From Streptomyces sp. TSRI0281 (lineage in GTDB: Bacteria > Actinomycetota > Actinomycetes > Streptomycetales > Streptomycetaceae): a stretch of DNA of 64,000 nt. A program made the translations under genes and the position numbers. The DNA lies in contig NZ_LWLE01000016.1 of assembly GCF_001905125.1 (NCBI RefSeq), positions 56,539 through 120,538 of the forward strand. Direction: 5' to 3'. Below the pieces are notes generated by a model. That model made no database searches and had not been told where the DNA came from. It worked only from the letters and a program-made list of their open reading frames with translations. Below, piece after piece: positions 17,466 to 26,737 of the stretch. Each line of letters starts with the position of its first letter. Positions within the stretch are counted from its first letter, which is position 1.

Positions 17466-17570
17466 GGCCCCGGGCGCTACGCCCGGGGCCCCCTGTGTGA
17501 CATGACGTGACGTCTGTCCGTCCGGTTCAACGACCGGCCATGGTCGGTGTTACGCCCATTCCACTCCGAG
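17466..17570. repeat. Helicase-HA 3' element, copy a
   Basis: Hairpin GGCCCCGGGCG-CTA-CGCCCGGGGCC at 17466-17490, then a conserved stretch with CTGTGTGACATGACGTGACG, GGTTCAACGACCGGCC and the reverse complement of the EWA-stop end of the helicase-associated domain. Related copies lie near 21901, 24963, 43505, 54749 and 57813. Confidence 0.7.
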
Positions 17571-18143
17571 CTCGGCGAGGGCCTGGCGCTGTTCGGGGGT
17601 GAGCCGGTCGCGTCGGCTCTTCGTGTTACTGATGAACACCCCGAGTTTTACGACGTGCTCCTGGCCGTCGATGTCGACGGATTCCTCGTGCTTCCTCGGG
17701 ACCGGCCGTTCGTGCCCTTCCCGCTGGAGGTACTGGGCGCGCGCGGCGACTCCCCGCCGGAACGGCGCCGACAACCCGCCCGCCCCCTTCGCCGTGCGTG
17801 CTGTCGCCGGGGCGGGTACGGGTTCGTCGGGTGTCACTCCGAGCCCGCCGAGTCGCTCCTGCTGCGCGGCAGTCAGCTGCGCCCAGGTGTGTGCCCTCCG
17901 CTGCTGTGCCGGCCGCTTCCCCCGGATCATCACCCTCGAAGAGCACACACCGGCCTGGACGTCGGGGAGGGATCCGCCGGCCTCGGTATCGGTGAGATCG
18001 CCCTCGCAGCAGGCGCGGTCGAAGAGCCGAAGCTCGTAGTGATCAAGAACCCCCCGCTCTGGCCGATCGGCGGCATGTTCCACTCCTGGCCGGCGCCCCC
18101 GGCCTGGCGGAAGGACCGCAGCGCGGCGAGCTTCGCTTACCAT
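17550..18143 (-). pseudogene. Helicase-associated (HA) domain C-terminal fragment
   Basis: About 197 codons, of which the last 110 are clear: a first HA-type motif (WAQLTAAQQERLGGLGV) and a final VVKLGVFISNTKSRRDRLTPEQRQALAELGVEWA. Streptomyces encodes large DEAD/DEAH helicases ending in tandem HA domains. The helicase motor is missing and the N-terminal 80 residues look unrelated, so this is probably a 5'-truncated remnant, though a short expressed protein is not excluded. Its 3' end merges with repeat element a. Confidence 0.6.
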
Positions 18144-18379
18144 TCACAGAAGTCCCTGACCACCACTGCGACCGTGCCGCCGCAGACCGCCCCCGCCGGC
18201 GCGGAGTCCGGGCCGTATGGTCCGCACCGCGACACGACCGGTGTTACGCCTATCCCACCCAGGCTCCGCGACGCCTCCCCTGGACGTCGGCGATCCGGCG
18301 CATCGCGAGCCGTCGGGCAGGAGGCTGGTGAGGTCGACCCGGTACTGGTTCGCCTCCTCGCCGTCACAGCGGCAGGTAC

Positions 18380-19105
18380 TCACATGGTGTTGACGATGAG
18401 GCCGATGTGGGTGAAGTAGTTGAGCCCGCCGAAGAGCAGGAAGGCGAGTCCGGCCAGCGCCCACACGACGCCGACGACCGGGACCATCCAGCTCCTGGGC
18501 CGGTGCAGCGCAAACGGGAACAGGAGCGCGCCGATCCCCACGAGGACGTAGAGCCCGGACATGAAGCTCGCTTCGAGCATCGGCCAGTCGGCGAACTCCC
18601 CGGAGATCGGCTCCTCAGGCGGTGCGGCGAAGAGCGTGTACTTCCACCCCGCGGCGGCGATGCCGAAGCAGGCGAGGCCGAGGCCGAAGACGAAGAGCGA
18701 GATAGGGGTGGCGACCCGGGCCGTACGGACGACGCGGTCGGTGCTGTCGGCGAGTTCGCTGCCGCGCTTCCAGAGGTAGAAGCACGCGGCGAGGAGGAAG
18801 ACGCCGAAGGCGAGCGCCGGTTCGCCGAAGATGATGTTGTCGAACGGGAAGCCCTGCCCGGCGAGGGGCCAGGTCAGGGTCATATGGAGGCCCGTGGTGA
18901 CGAGCGTGAAACCGAGTGCGCCGAAGGCCAGGACCCAGCCGTCGGGGGTGATGGTGCGGCCGGGCGTGAGGAGTTGACGCCCCAGGGCCACCACGAGCAG
19001 TAGCCCGGCGCCGGCCGCCACCGACATGATCGTGTTGTACGTCGGCATCCGCGTCCAGTCGATCTTCAGACCCGATGCCGCGAGAGGGGTGAGGTGGTGG
19101 ATCAT
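18380..19105 (-). CDS. DUF981 family membrane protein
   Basis: A 241-aa protein with about seven membrane helices. Motifs MPTYNTIMSVAAGAGLLLVV, GFPFDNIIFGEPALAFGV and LNYFTHIG are typical of DUF981, a family of uncharacterised bacterial membrane proteins. The start may be ATG 19105 or an inner ATG (MPTYN, near 19048), as no strong ribosome site is seen at either. It stands alone, with fragments on both sides. Function unknown. Confidence 0.8.
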   Translation of the reverse strand: MIHHLTPLAASGLKIDWTRMPTYNTIMSVAAGAGLLLVVALGRQLLTPGRTITPDGWVLAFGALGFTLVTTGLHMTLTWPLAGQGFPFDNIIFGEPALAFGVFLLAACFYLWKRGSELADSTDRVVRTARVATPISLFVFGLGLACFGIAAAGWKYTLFAAPPEEPISGEFADWPMLEASFMSGLYVLVGIGALLFPFALHRPRSWMVPVVGVVWALAGLAFLLFGGLNYFTHIGLIVNTM

Positions 19106-19616
19106 GTGCGGAGCATAGCGTCACAAATGACTCATTCCGGCATATATCCATGCTTCGAAACGCCGTGTGTACCGCATGACTTGCCGGACTGCGTGCTTGT
19201 CCGACAGCCGGCGCCCAGGAGTCGGCGATCACGCCTGGCAAAGCAAATCCAGCCGCGGTGGCACCAACGGATCCAGCTCTCACCGGGACCGGCCGCTCGC
19301 GTGAGCCGGCCTGCTCGTCGGTGTTCTGTCTCGGGCGTGAGAAGCCCCTCAGCTCCCCAAGCTGGGGTGTTGCAACGACCCATTGTCCAAGGTGAAGCAG
19401 GCGGCGATGCCCGCTTCGTGGCAGGCAGCGGCAATACTCCGGAGGACGTCATCGAGGACAACGGAGGCCCTAAGCCGGAGGGCGGCAGGGCCTCCCTTTC
19501 GGACCTTCAGTAGGCGGCTGCCTCTCCCGGTTTGCTGTTCGGCTCGCGGCCGGGGCGAAGCCCTGGCCGCAGGGGATGTCGCTTCGGTGGCATTCCGCGC
19601 GGCCAGTGGTTTCCGG
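19106..19616. other. Region without a clear gene
   Basis: On the reverse strand a short frame near 19360-19490 reads VVLDDVLRSIAAACHEAGIA and TLDNGSLQHP, plausible as a gene remnant but not assignable. The rest shows no coding pattern. Confidence 0.4.
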
Positions 19617-20903
19617 CTACAGGTAGAGGGGGTGGAGCTGGCCGGTGCGGGCGACGTTGAGCCGCTCCTGTGTGCCGAGGCGGCTGAAGGCTCCGACGAG
19701 TCGGCCGTCGACCGCCCCGAGGGCCAGGTCGTACCGGTACGGCTGCGCCCGGTCGTCCAGGCTGATGCGGGGAGCGGGGCAGTATTCCTGCACCAGCCAC
19801 CCTTGCGTGATCGCGCGGGAGACGGCCTCCTGCCACGTCCCCACGGTCATCACGTCCTTCCCGATCACCACTCCGCGTCCGCGGGTGTCGAGTGGGCGCT
19901 TGAGGACGTAGCGGTCCCGGCCGGCGCGGATCCGGTGCACTGTGGCGACGTCGCAGCGGGCGATGTTGCGTGACCACGGGGTGGCCGGGCGGACCAGGGC
20001 GTAGTCCTGGGCCGGGAACAGTCCGGCGAACCTCGGGTCGGACAGCACGGCCAGGCACAGCTTGTTGTCACCGATCACCCGGCCCCGCAACCCGTTCTGG
20101 ACGAACAGAGTGCCCTCGCGCACCGCCCGCAGGTACGGCTGGATGTCACGGCTCATCCGGAGCAGATCCTGCATGCCGATCTTGGCGTAGGCATGGTGCA
20201 CGGGTTCACCGTGCAGCAGCACACCTCGGGGTCCGGCCCGCAGTTCCCGCGGGTCACCGGCCAGAGCCCGTACACCGATCCGCCGCAGGCCGGTGAGGAA
20301 CGCGTCGACATCGAGGCGGTTGGCCCCGTGAGGGCACAGCACGGCCACGGTGTCCGGACGGACACCGGTGTGCCGCTCGGCGAGATCCAGCAGCCACCGG
20401 CCCGCCCACTCGTGCGCGTCGGTGGGCAGCGGTGCCGGCAGCCGCAGACCATGCGCGGCCAGCAACGGACGCCATCCCGCCCTGCCGCGCCCGCTGCGGT
20501 ACAGGCCGGCCGGGCAGTTGGCATTGGTCTCCAGCACCCGCAGCCCCCCTTCCATCTGCGGCAGCACATCCGCACGCAACAGGTGGACCCGGGTATCCCG
20601 GGCGTCACGGACCGCCTCGGCCAGCTCCCGCGGCACCCCGATCACCCGCCGCAGCTCCTCGTCAGCGCCGTGACAGGCCACCACCCTCTCGATCAGCCGG
20701 TGATACGCCGCCACGAAAGCACCCAGCCGCTGCCCCCAGCCCACATGCAGGCGCAAAGGAATCCCCTGCGGGCGCTGATCAAGACCGTCCTGCCGGTGCA
20801 GACGCCGGACCAGACACCGGCCCTCCGCAGTCCGCGCCACACACGCCACCTGGCCCACGAACCCCATGTCCACCACGGCGCCGGCATCCTGCTTCTCGCT
20901 CAT
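19617..20903 (-). CDS. ATP-grasp family protein, unknown substrate
   Basis: A 428-aa protein from ATG 20903 (TTGGAG five bases before). The C-terminal half has an ATP-grasp lysine strand, YVLKRPLDTRGRGVVIG, then a WLVQEYCPAPR segment and YRYDLALGAVDGRLVGAF, corresponding to the adenine-binding and Mg-binding strands. The N-terminal half contains LRVLETNANCPAGLYR, similar to glutathionylspermidine-synthase-like enzymes. It presumably ligates a carboxylate to an amine. It stands alone; no precursor or partner gene is evident nearby. Confidence 0.75.
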   Translation of the reverse strand: MSEKQDAGAVVDMGFVGQVACVARTAEGRCLVRRLHRQDGLDQRPQGIPLRLHVGWGQRLGAFVAAYHRLIERVVACHGADEELRRVIGVPRELAEAVRDARDTRVHLLRADVLPQMEGGLRVLETNANCPAGLYRSGRGRAGWRPLLAAHGLRLPAPLPTDAHEWAGRWLLDLAERHTGVRPDTVAVLCPHGANRLDVDAFLTGLRRIGVRALAGDPRELRAGPRGVLLHGEPVHHAYAKIGMQDLLRMSRDIQPYLRAVREGTLFVQNGLRGRVIGDNKLCLAVLSDPRFAGLFPAQDYALVRPATPWSRNIARCDVATVHRIRAGRDRYVLKRPLDTRGRGVVIGKDVMTVGTWQEAVSRAITQGWLVQEYCPAPRISLDDRAQPYRYDLALGAVDGRLVGAFSRLGTQERLNVARTGQLHPLYL

Positions 20904-21490
20904 GCCTGCTCCAACGACAATTCCCGCACCGAGGATGTGACGGCACCTCCACAGGGGCGTCTGTTGGGTGCCGGGCAGATGGCGACCCGGCCGCCCACGG
21001 GGCCGGGCGACGGCGTGGGGAGGAACGCCGGGCGGGGAATGGGAGGCCATACGCCCGGTCCGCGGGCACTTCGGGCGGAAGATGACCGACGTCCGCTGGA
21101 ACACCGCCGGGAACTGTCCGAAGGCGACCGGCCGATGGCACCCGGACCTGTTTGAGGAGTGCGAGGGCCGGGGGGCGGTCAACGCGGAGCAGCAGGCCGT
21201 GAAGCCGAACGGCTGCGCGCGGAAGGAGAGGTGAACACGGAGCCGGACGGGCAGCGGCGTTGGACCGGTCCGCCCGTCGTCGGCTCCGTGCTCGTCGGGT
21301 GCGGACACTGGCCCGTACCTCGTACTGCGTGTGGTGCAGCGTCCGGGCCGGCTCGGGCCTGGCACCATCCGGGTGAGCGCCTACAGCCATGCGTAGCCAT
21401 TCGTAGGGCAGGAAGTTGCGCCCGCGCGGGCGACAAGACTGGATGGCGAGCATGAGGCCGCATCCGACGGCCCGTCACCGAAGGAATCCG
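20904..21490. other. Region without a clear gene
   Basis: About 590 bases between the divergent ATP-grasp and small secreted genes. Open frames exist in both directions but none has a ribosome site or recognisable family. It probably holds both promoters. Confidence 0.4.
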
Positions 21491-21874
21491 ATGCGCATCC
21501 GCACGGCAGCAACAGCCCTCGTCCTGGCCACCATGGGCATTCTCGGCACAACCATCACCACCGCCACCGCCGACGAGATTGAAGTGACCACCGCCAACGG
21601 CTACGAGGAGTCGTCCATGCGGATGTGTGGCAACGGCGTTCTGGGCGTCCCTATGAACCTGCTGCCGGATTCCGAACAGCCCGTCAGCGACTGGACAGGT
21701 AAAGCCCACAGACACACGTCGTCCCCGGCTCGGGCCGGTCCGGACAGGGCGGGGACTGCACAGCACTCGTCGGCTACCGGCATGCGAGAGACGGCCGGTT
21801 ATGTGCGGTGCAGCCCCCGCGCTCTGCCTCACGATCACTGCGGCCGCCCCCGAGAGGGTGGTGCTGCGGTCTGA
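21491..21874 (+). CDS. Small secreted protein, C-terminal part doubtful
   Basis: ATG 21491 follows AAGGA. It has a clear signal peptide (MRIRTAATALVLATMGILG...TATA-DE) and a mature start with MRMCGNGVLGVPMNLLP. After about residue 75 the composition turns Arg/Ala/Pro-rich, as in non-coding GC-rich DNA, so the original 3' end is probably lost. The frame ends beside a copy of the hairpin element. Confidence 0.5.
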   Translation: MRIRTAATALVLATMGILGTTITTATADEIEVTTANGYEESSMRMCGNGVLGVPMNLLPDSEQPVSDWTGKAHRHTSSPARAGPDRAGTAQHSSATGMRETAGYVRCSPRALPHDHCGRPREGGAAV

Positions 21875-21900
21875 ACCGCCGGCGGTGAGTGTCCACAGAG

Positions 21901-21936
21901 CGCGAGACCCCGGGCGCCATCGTCCGGGGTCTCGCG
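21901..21936. repeat. Helicase-HA 3' element hairpin, copy b
   Basis: CGCGAGACCCCGGGCG at 21901-21916 pairs with CGTCCGGGGTCTCGCG at 21921-21936 over 16 bp with one G-T. The preceding GAACCGCCGGCGGTGAGTGTCCACA is shared with the ends of the duplicated gene pairs at 17.4 and 43.5 kb. Confidence 0.65.
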
Positions 21937-22199
21937 GTGCACTGTGACTGCCGTAGCGGCCAGGGGTCCCGCGTCGGCGGGTCCGGTGCTGAGGGTGCGT
22001 AGCCCGGACGGCGTCGGCCAGGCGCTCGGCGGCGTGCACCGCTCGGGGCGCGGCGGGCGACAACTGCGGGTTGTCGAGGCGGGTCCTGCGCCCCAGCCGA
22101 CGGCGGGTGGTCGCCGGGTGATTGTCGCCCCCGGGCCCGGTGCGGTTCTCGTACGTGTCCGAGTGCCCGCCCGCCGTCCGCCGTTGTGGGAGGGGACTC

Positions 22200-22409
22200 T
22201 CAGAGGGACAGGGACGTGGGGACGCAGCCGATGTTGACGAGTCCGTTGTTGGTGTTGCCCTGGCAGGTGACGGCGGTGCCTTCGCCGGGCCCGGGGCTGG
22301 TGTAGCTGCTCTCCAACTCGGTGTGGACGTCGGCGTGTGCGGCTCCGCCGAAGGCGATGGACAGGGCGGCAACCGCGGTGGCGCATGCCGCGAGGCGACT
22401 GGTCATCAC
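22200..22409 (-). CDS. Small secreted peptide, two cysteines
   Basis: A 69-aa product from GTG 22409 (GGAGG seven bases before; ATG 22406 is an alternative). Signal peptide LAACATAVAALSIAFGGAAHA, then a 42-residue mature peptide with one Cys pair (VTCQGNTNN... and NIGCVPTSLSL). It looks like one of the many small exported proteins of aerial-growth or defence type, but no family is recognised. Confidence 0.7.
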   Translation of the reverse strand: MMTSRLAACATAVAALSIAFGGAAHADVHTELESSYTSPGPGEGTAVTCQGNTNNGLVNIGCVPTSLSL

Positions 22410-22689
22410 AGGTGTTCCTCCTTCGGGCCGGCGGACCCTTTCGGTCTGTCGGCGTTACGGGCCGGGTGATCACGGCCCGGCGGGACAATGAGTCGGCGGA
22501 GCCCGGGATGCGACCCATGGGCCGAAGGTGGTCACCGGGCGGTTCTCGCCCCGGGGCCGGTCCGGTTCTCGCACGTGTACGTGTGACCGCGTGCTCCGTA
22601 CGCCCGCGTCGGGCACCCGGATCGGGCGTCCGACGGGGGCCGTACCGGGTTTCCCAACAGGTCGCTCTTCAGGTTGCGTTCCGGATCGC

Positions 22690-22915
22690 TTTTCAGGCTC
22701 TCCAGCGGGTTGCGTGCACCGGGGTCCGGGATGCGGTGTACGCGCAGGCCGGGTGCCGGGTGCCGGGTGCCGGGTGCCGTGGGTCGGCGGGCGCCGGACG
22801 CCGGCACCTCTCCCCCACCGGAAGGAAGAGGCGCCTGTCCACCGTCCCGGCCGCGGTGGCCGTACGTCTCCGGGCGCCGCTGTACGTCACCGGGATGACG
22901 TACAGCGGTTGAGGA
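22690..22915. repeat. Repeat R, copy 1, with a 13-bp hairpin and a 7-base tandem repeat
   Basis: Shares blocks with 24780-24960 and 54530-54715 (GGGTTGCGT..., GCGCAGGCCGGG, GCCGTGGGTC, GCGCCG..CACCTC). It holds four tandem GCCGGGT units at 22746-22773 and a perfect inverted repeat, CCGCTGTACGTCA/TGACGTACAGCGG, at 22877-22908 with loop CCGGGA. No gene is convincing in 22410-23285 otherwise. Confidence 0.65.
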
Positions 22916-23285
22916 CGACCGGGTCGGACAGGGTGTCGGCCGCCTGTTGGACCTAGACCTCCGGGAGGCTTTCCACGCCACCTTGGGGTGCCGGGCCGCC
23001 GTTGTCCGCCGACCGGCGGGCCGTACACCCGCATCACCGACGGTGGGTGGGGGCCCGGGGGCAGCGGCGGCTTTTTGGCCGACTCGTGCTGGACAGCAGC
23101 GCGAGTCGGCCAACCTCCTTTCTGGGGAGGGTGGTTGGCTCTACAGTGGCGGGGCTTTCCGCTGGTGGGCCACTGCGTCGGTGAAGCGTCTTTTGGGTCC
23201 GGACCGTGGTGGCAGAAGACACCGCGGCGGTGGGGGTGCGCACCAGCGGCTGACCGGGTCCGCGCCCCGTGAAGGGGGAGTACCA

Positions 23286-24671
23286 GTGACACACGGCCAG
23301 GACAGTGGGGACGGTGCTCTCTCGCGCCGGGAGGCACAGGAGAGGAAGGACCGGCTGAAGGCCGAGTTCGGCAGCCGGCTGCGGGTGCTGCTCGATCTGA
23401 CGGGTCTGAGTTCGCGCGAGTTCGCCCTGCGCTATCCCGCGTACAAGGACTCCGCGATCCGCTTCACGTACCTGCCGGGCAAGAGCCTGCCGCCATGGGA
23501 CTTTCTCCACGACCTGCTCACCGAGGTGTCCCGCCGCGCCGACGATCCGGCGGCCACGCAGCGCCGCACGGAGCTTTTCACCGCCTACCGCCAGGTCCTG
23601 GTCGACACCGGCGCCGACGTCCGCGGCAGCGACCAGAACTCCCTCCTGCTGCGCCTCCTGGACGGCGAGGAAGTGCTGCGACGGCTCGGTGCGGAGCTCG
23701 CGGAGGTCCGTGCGCGGGAGAACCAGCTCCGCCTGGACCTGGAGGAGGAGATCCGCCGGGCCCAGGCTTCGCCCGGTGTCGGCGGTCAGGACCGCCGGCA
23801 CCAGCTGGAAGAGGAGACCCGGGCCCTGGCACAACGCCGGGACGCGCTCGTGCGCCGCCGCGGCGGCCTGATCACCGAGCTGGACGACTGCCGGGCGCGC
23901 CTGGCAGTCATCGAGGCGGCCGAGGGGTCCGGCGACCTGGTGCCGGTGGGATCCGGGGGTGGTGCCGGACTGCACCAGACGTCGGTGCTGCCCCCGCCTC
24001 CCGAGCTGCCCACGGTGTCGGAGCCGTCGAAATCCGGCGGCCGGCGCCCCCTCGTGCTGATCGGCGCTGCGGTCGCCGCGGTGCTTCTGGCGGGCGGCGG
24101 CGCCGTGGCCGGGATCTGGGCGACCGGTACGGAAGACGCGAACAACCGGGCCGCGTCGCCGAAACCCACCACCCCGTCGGCGTCGGCCACGCCTGGCACC
24201 ACCGCATCCTCCACGCCCTCCCGCACGGCTTCCTCGGCCGGCGCGACGCCGGGTACGCCCGCGCCGGAGCAGCGCAGCTGGTCGCTGATCGAGGATCTGG
24301 TGCCGATGGACACCTACCCGGAGGGCACCAAGCGCTCGTTCACTGCTGGCGCCTTGACCGTCAATAATCGCGTATACCCCAAGACCCTGTACGCGTTCGA
24401 GGCCGAACGCACCTGGCAGCTCAGCCGCGAGTACTCGACGTTCACGGCCAGCGCCGGTGTCTCGGACAGCACGCCTTCCGGCGACGTCATCACCTTCACC
24501 GTGGAGGTCGACGGCGTCATCTTCAAAGAGTTCACGATGGCCCCCGGGGACACCGTGAAGAAGGTGACCATCGACGTCAGCGAAGCCTTCCGCGTCAAGC
24601 TCACCGCCCTGGAGTCCTTCAGCACCCATGAGGGCTACGGAGCGTGGATCGACCCCATCGTCACGAAGTAG
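23286..24671 (+). CDS. Membrane protein with NPCBM-like C-terminal domain
   Basis: A 461-aa protein from GTG 23286 (AGGGGGAG upstream). Residues 20-130 form a helical domain common to Streptomyces regulatory or scaffold proteins (FGSRLRVLLDLTGLSSREFALRYP). A coiled coil with many Glu/Arg follows (about 135-215), then one membrane helix (about 255-280), a Thr/Ser/Pro linker, and an extracellular NPCBM-like sugar-binding fold (WSLIEDLVPMD..., FTAGALTVNNRVYPKTLY, SPSGD-like turn). It may couple extracellular carbohydrate binding to a cytoplasmic domain. Confidence 0.8.
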   Translation: MTHGQDSGDGALSRREAQERKDRLKAEFGSRLRVLLDLTGLSSREFALRYPAYKDSAIRFTYLPGKSLPPWDFLHDLLTEVSRRADDPAATQRRTELFTAYRQVLVDTGADVRGSDQNSLLLRLLDGEEVLRRLGAELAEVRARENQLRLDLEEEIRRAQASPGVGGQDRRHQLEEETRALAQRRDALVRRRGGLITELDDCRARLAVIEAAEGSGDLVPVGSGGGAGLHQTSVLPPPPELPTVSEPSKSGGRRPLVLIGAAVAAVLLAGGGAVAGIWATGTEDANNRAASPKPTTPSASATPGTTASSTPSRTASSAGATPGTPAPEQRSWSLIEDLVPMDTYPEGTKRSFTAGALTVNNRVYPKTLYAFEAERTWQLSREYSTFTASAGVSDSTPSGDVITFTVEVDGVIFKEFTMAPGDTVKKVTIDVSEAFRVKLTALESFSTHEGYGAWIDPIVTK

Positions 24672-24779
24672 CGGAGCCCCGGCGGTGTCCTGGCGGTCGA
24701 CCAGGAGCACGACGTCGACCGGCCGGACCGGAAGTCCGGCACCGGTTGCTCAACAGGTCACGTTCCTGTTCGCCAAACG

Positions 24780-25075
24780 GGGGCGAGGAACAGGTTGCGT
24801 ACCCCCGCGGTCCCGGTTCGTGTGTCCGCGCAGGCCGGGCGCCGTGGGTCAGCGGGCGCCGACACCTCCCCCCACCGGAGGGGGGAGGAGCTCTCCTCCG
24901 TCCCGGCGGGACGGCCGTGTACATCGTCCGCCGTGCTCCTGCGTACGGGTTCCGGCAGCAGGAGACCCCGGGCGTGGGGGCTCGGGGTCACCTGTGTGAC
25001 ATGACGTGACGTCTGTCCCGACCGGGTTCAACGACCGGCCAGGCCCGGTGTCACGCCCATTCGCCCCGGGTCCCG
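24780..25075. repeat. Repeat R copy 2 joined to HA 3' element copy c
   Basis: The first part matches the R copies at 22.7 and 54.5 kb but lacks the hairpin. The second part has AGACCCCGGGCG, CTGTGTGACATGACGTGACG and GGTTCAACGACCGGCC, and on the reverse strand ends with RGEWA-stop, the last residues of a helicase-HA domain. The order is the same as at 54530-54840. Confidence 0.65.
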
Positions 25076-25132
25076 CGAGCAGGGGCTCCGTGCCCCGTGG
25101 GCGCCATACGTCCGGGCGGTGGCACCCGGGCG

Positions 25133-25153
25133 GCCCTGCGGGTGCCGCAGGGC
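25133..25153 (-). terminator. Hairpin after the small Cys protein gene
   Basis: GCCCTGCGG-GTG-CCGCAGGGC, a perfect 9-bp stem 14 bases after the stop at 25167. The matching copy is at 54882-54905. Confidence 0.65.
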
Positions 25154-25166
25154 AGCAGAGCATCCG

Positions 25167-25307
25167 TCAGGCCGCGTTCTCGTCCTCGTCCTGGGGCCAC
25201 ACGTCGTCCAGGAGGAGTTCGGCGCAGCTGCACGACTCGGGGTCGCCGAAGGTCGGGTACATGCAGTCCTCGTGGTGGTCCTGGTCGTCGTACACGGTCT
25301 CGATCAC
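25167..25307 (-). CDS. Small acidic Cys-containing protein, paralogue of 54918-55052
   Basis: A 46-aa protein from GTG 25307 with AGGAGG seven bases upstream. It reads IETVYDDQDHHEDCMYPTF and then DPESCSCAELLLDDVWPQD. The copy at 54918 differs at several codons, mostly conservatively, and both keep HHEDCMYPTF, ESCSC and WPQDED. Three Cys and two adjacent His suggest a metal site. No signal peptide. Conserved frame, ribosome site and terminator in both copies support a real gene. Function unknown. Confidence 0.7.
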   Translation of the reverse strand: MIETVYDDQDHHEDCMYPTFGDPESCSCAELLLDDVWPQDEDENAA

Positions 25308-25508
25308 GCGGGTCCTCCTGGTGGGTGAAGCGGTGCGGTACTCCCGTACACCGCCCCGGTTCCCGAAGGCGGCGGATCCGGGCGGAGGACATCAGAGTTG
25401 AGGCCGGTGTGATTGGTGTGAGGCGCCGGAGGGTTCGCCGCACCGGACGGCGGCGACGGGTCCGGCTGCCCACAGACCCCTCTGCAGACACCTCAGGGTC
25501 CTAACTCG

Positions 25509-26737
25509 TCAAGCTGCCGCGGCAAGTCGGGCGGGGTAGGCGGTGGTTTCGTCAAACAAGGAGCCGTGCTGGAGGCAGTGGTAGAGCTGTCCGAGCATGC
25601 GGTTGAAAAGGTTGCGCTGGGCGGCGGCGTGCCAGTCTCCGTGGTCGTCGCGGCGGCGCCGGTAGTGGGCCTTGGCGCCGGGTGATGAAGTGAGGGCGGA
25701 GAAGGCCCAGAGGTAGCCGGCGTGGTTGAGCCGGTCGTTCTTGACCCAGCGGCGGGTGATGCTGGACTTCTTGCCGGAGGCCCTGGTGATGGGTGAGGCA
25801 CCGGCGTATGCCTTCAGGCCGCGGGCGTCAGCGAACCGTGTTCGGTCGTCTCCGATCTCGGCAAGCACCCGGGCGCCGAGCTGGATGCCGAGGCCGGGGA
25901 AGCTGAGGATGATCTCAGCGTCCGGATGCTGAGGGAAAGCCTCTTCGACCGCCTCGGCGAGGCCATCGGCAGCGGTGCAGGCGGCTTCCAGCTGGACCAG
26001 GAGAGCGAGCATCTGCTTGCCGAGCGCATCTTCGACCAGCGGCGGCTGGTGAGTTCAGTCGGCGCGAAAGGCTTCGCGGAGCCGCTCGGCTTCAGCCTCG
26101 ATGCCGCGCTTGCGGCCGGCCCGTTTCAGGGCCGCCTGGAGCTGGACGCGTGTCAGCCGCGCGGCCCGCGCCGGGGTCGGCGCGAGCTTCAGCACTTCGT
26201 GCGCCGCAGGGCGGCAGAGGCCGTTCTGCCACGGCTCGAAGGCGGCCAGAGCAGCTGGGTAGTACTCGCGGAGCAGGGAGCGAAGCTGGTTGGAGATCTG
26301 CTGGCGGTTCCAGGTCGCGTCCTGTTGAGCACGAGCCAGGACTGCGATCGCGCGGGCGAGGTCGCTGTCGTTCGGTAATGCCCGGTGGGCATGCATGTCG
26401 GTCCGCAGCACGTTGGCGAGGACCAGGGCGTCGCCCGGGTCGGACTTCTTGCGCGAGACGGAATCCGGTCGCGGTAGCGGGCGGCAGCCATCGGGTTGAT
26501 CGCGAAGACCCGCCGTTTGCCGCTCCGCAGGACCGCCACCAGTAGGCCCCGGGACGTCTCGATCGCGACCGGGATCGGGGCCTCCTCGGTGTCGCCGTAC
26601 TCGGCTAGCAGGTCAAGCGAGATTCTGTAGCCGGCCGCATCGTCCGTGATGTGCCGCTTGGCCAAGAGTTGGCCGCTGTCGTCGAGCAGGGCGACGTCGT
26701 GAGTGCGTTCCGCCCAGTCGATGCCGCAGCAGATCAA
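25509..26737 (-). mobile_element. IS110-family transposase, inactivated
   Basis: Reads MICCGIDWAERTHDVALLDD (DEDD N-terminal domain), SLDLLAEYGD and then the C-terminal transposase domain (LSFPGLGIQLGARVLAEIGD, AYAGASPITRASGK). A single-base loss near 26445 breaks the frame at YRDR, and a TGA at 26055-26057 interrupts it again after FRAD. IS110 elements have no long inverted repeats, so the ends cannot be set. Confidence 0.85.

Noticed and set aside
17466..17490. HA 3' hairpins as a CRISPR or tRNA-like array
   Set aside because: Copies are kilobases apart, have no regular spacers and no tRNA features.
19360..19490. Reverse frame with LRSIAAACHEAGIA and TLDNGSLQHP
   Set aside because: It looks like a gene fragment but is too short to assign; noted only as part of the gap.
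22690..22915. Coding potential of repeat R
   Set aside because: The similar reading in copies 1 and 3 is in frames that are not kept between copies, with indels out of phase; a non-coding repeat fits better.
26055..26057. In-frame TGA in the IS110 transposase as a possible selenocysteine codon
   Set aside because: IS110 transposases do not use selenocysteine and a separate frameshift already inactivates the gene.
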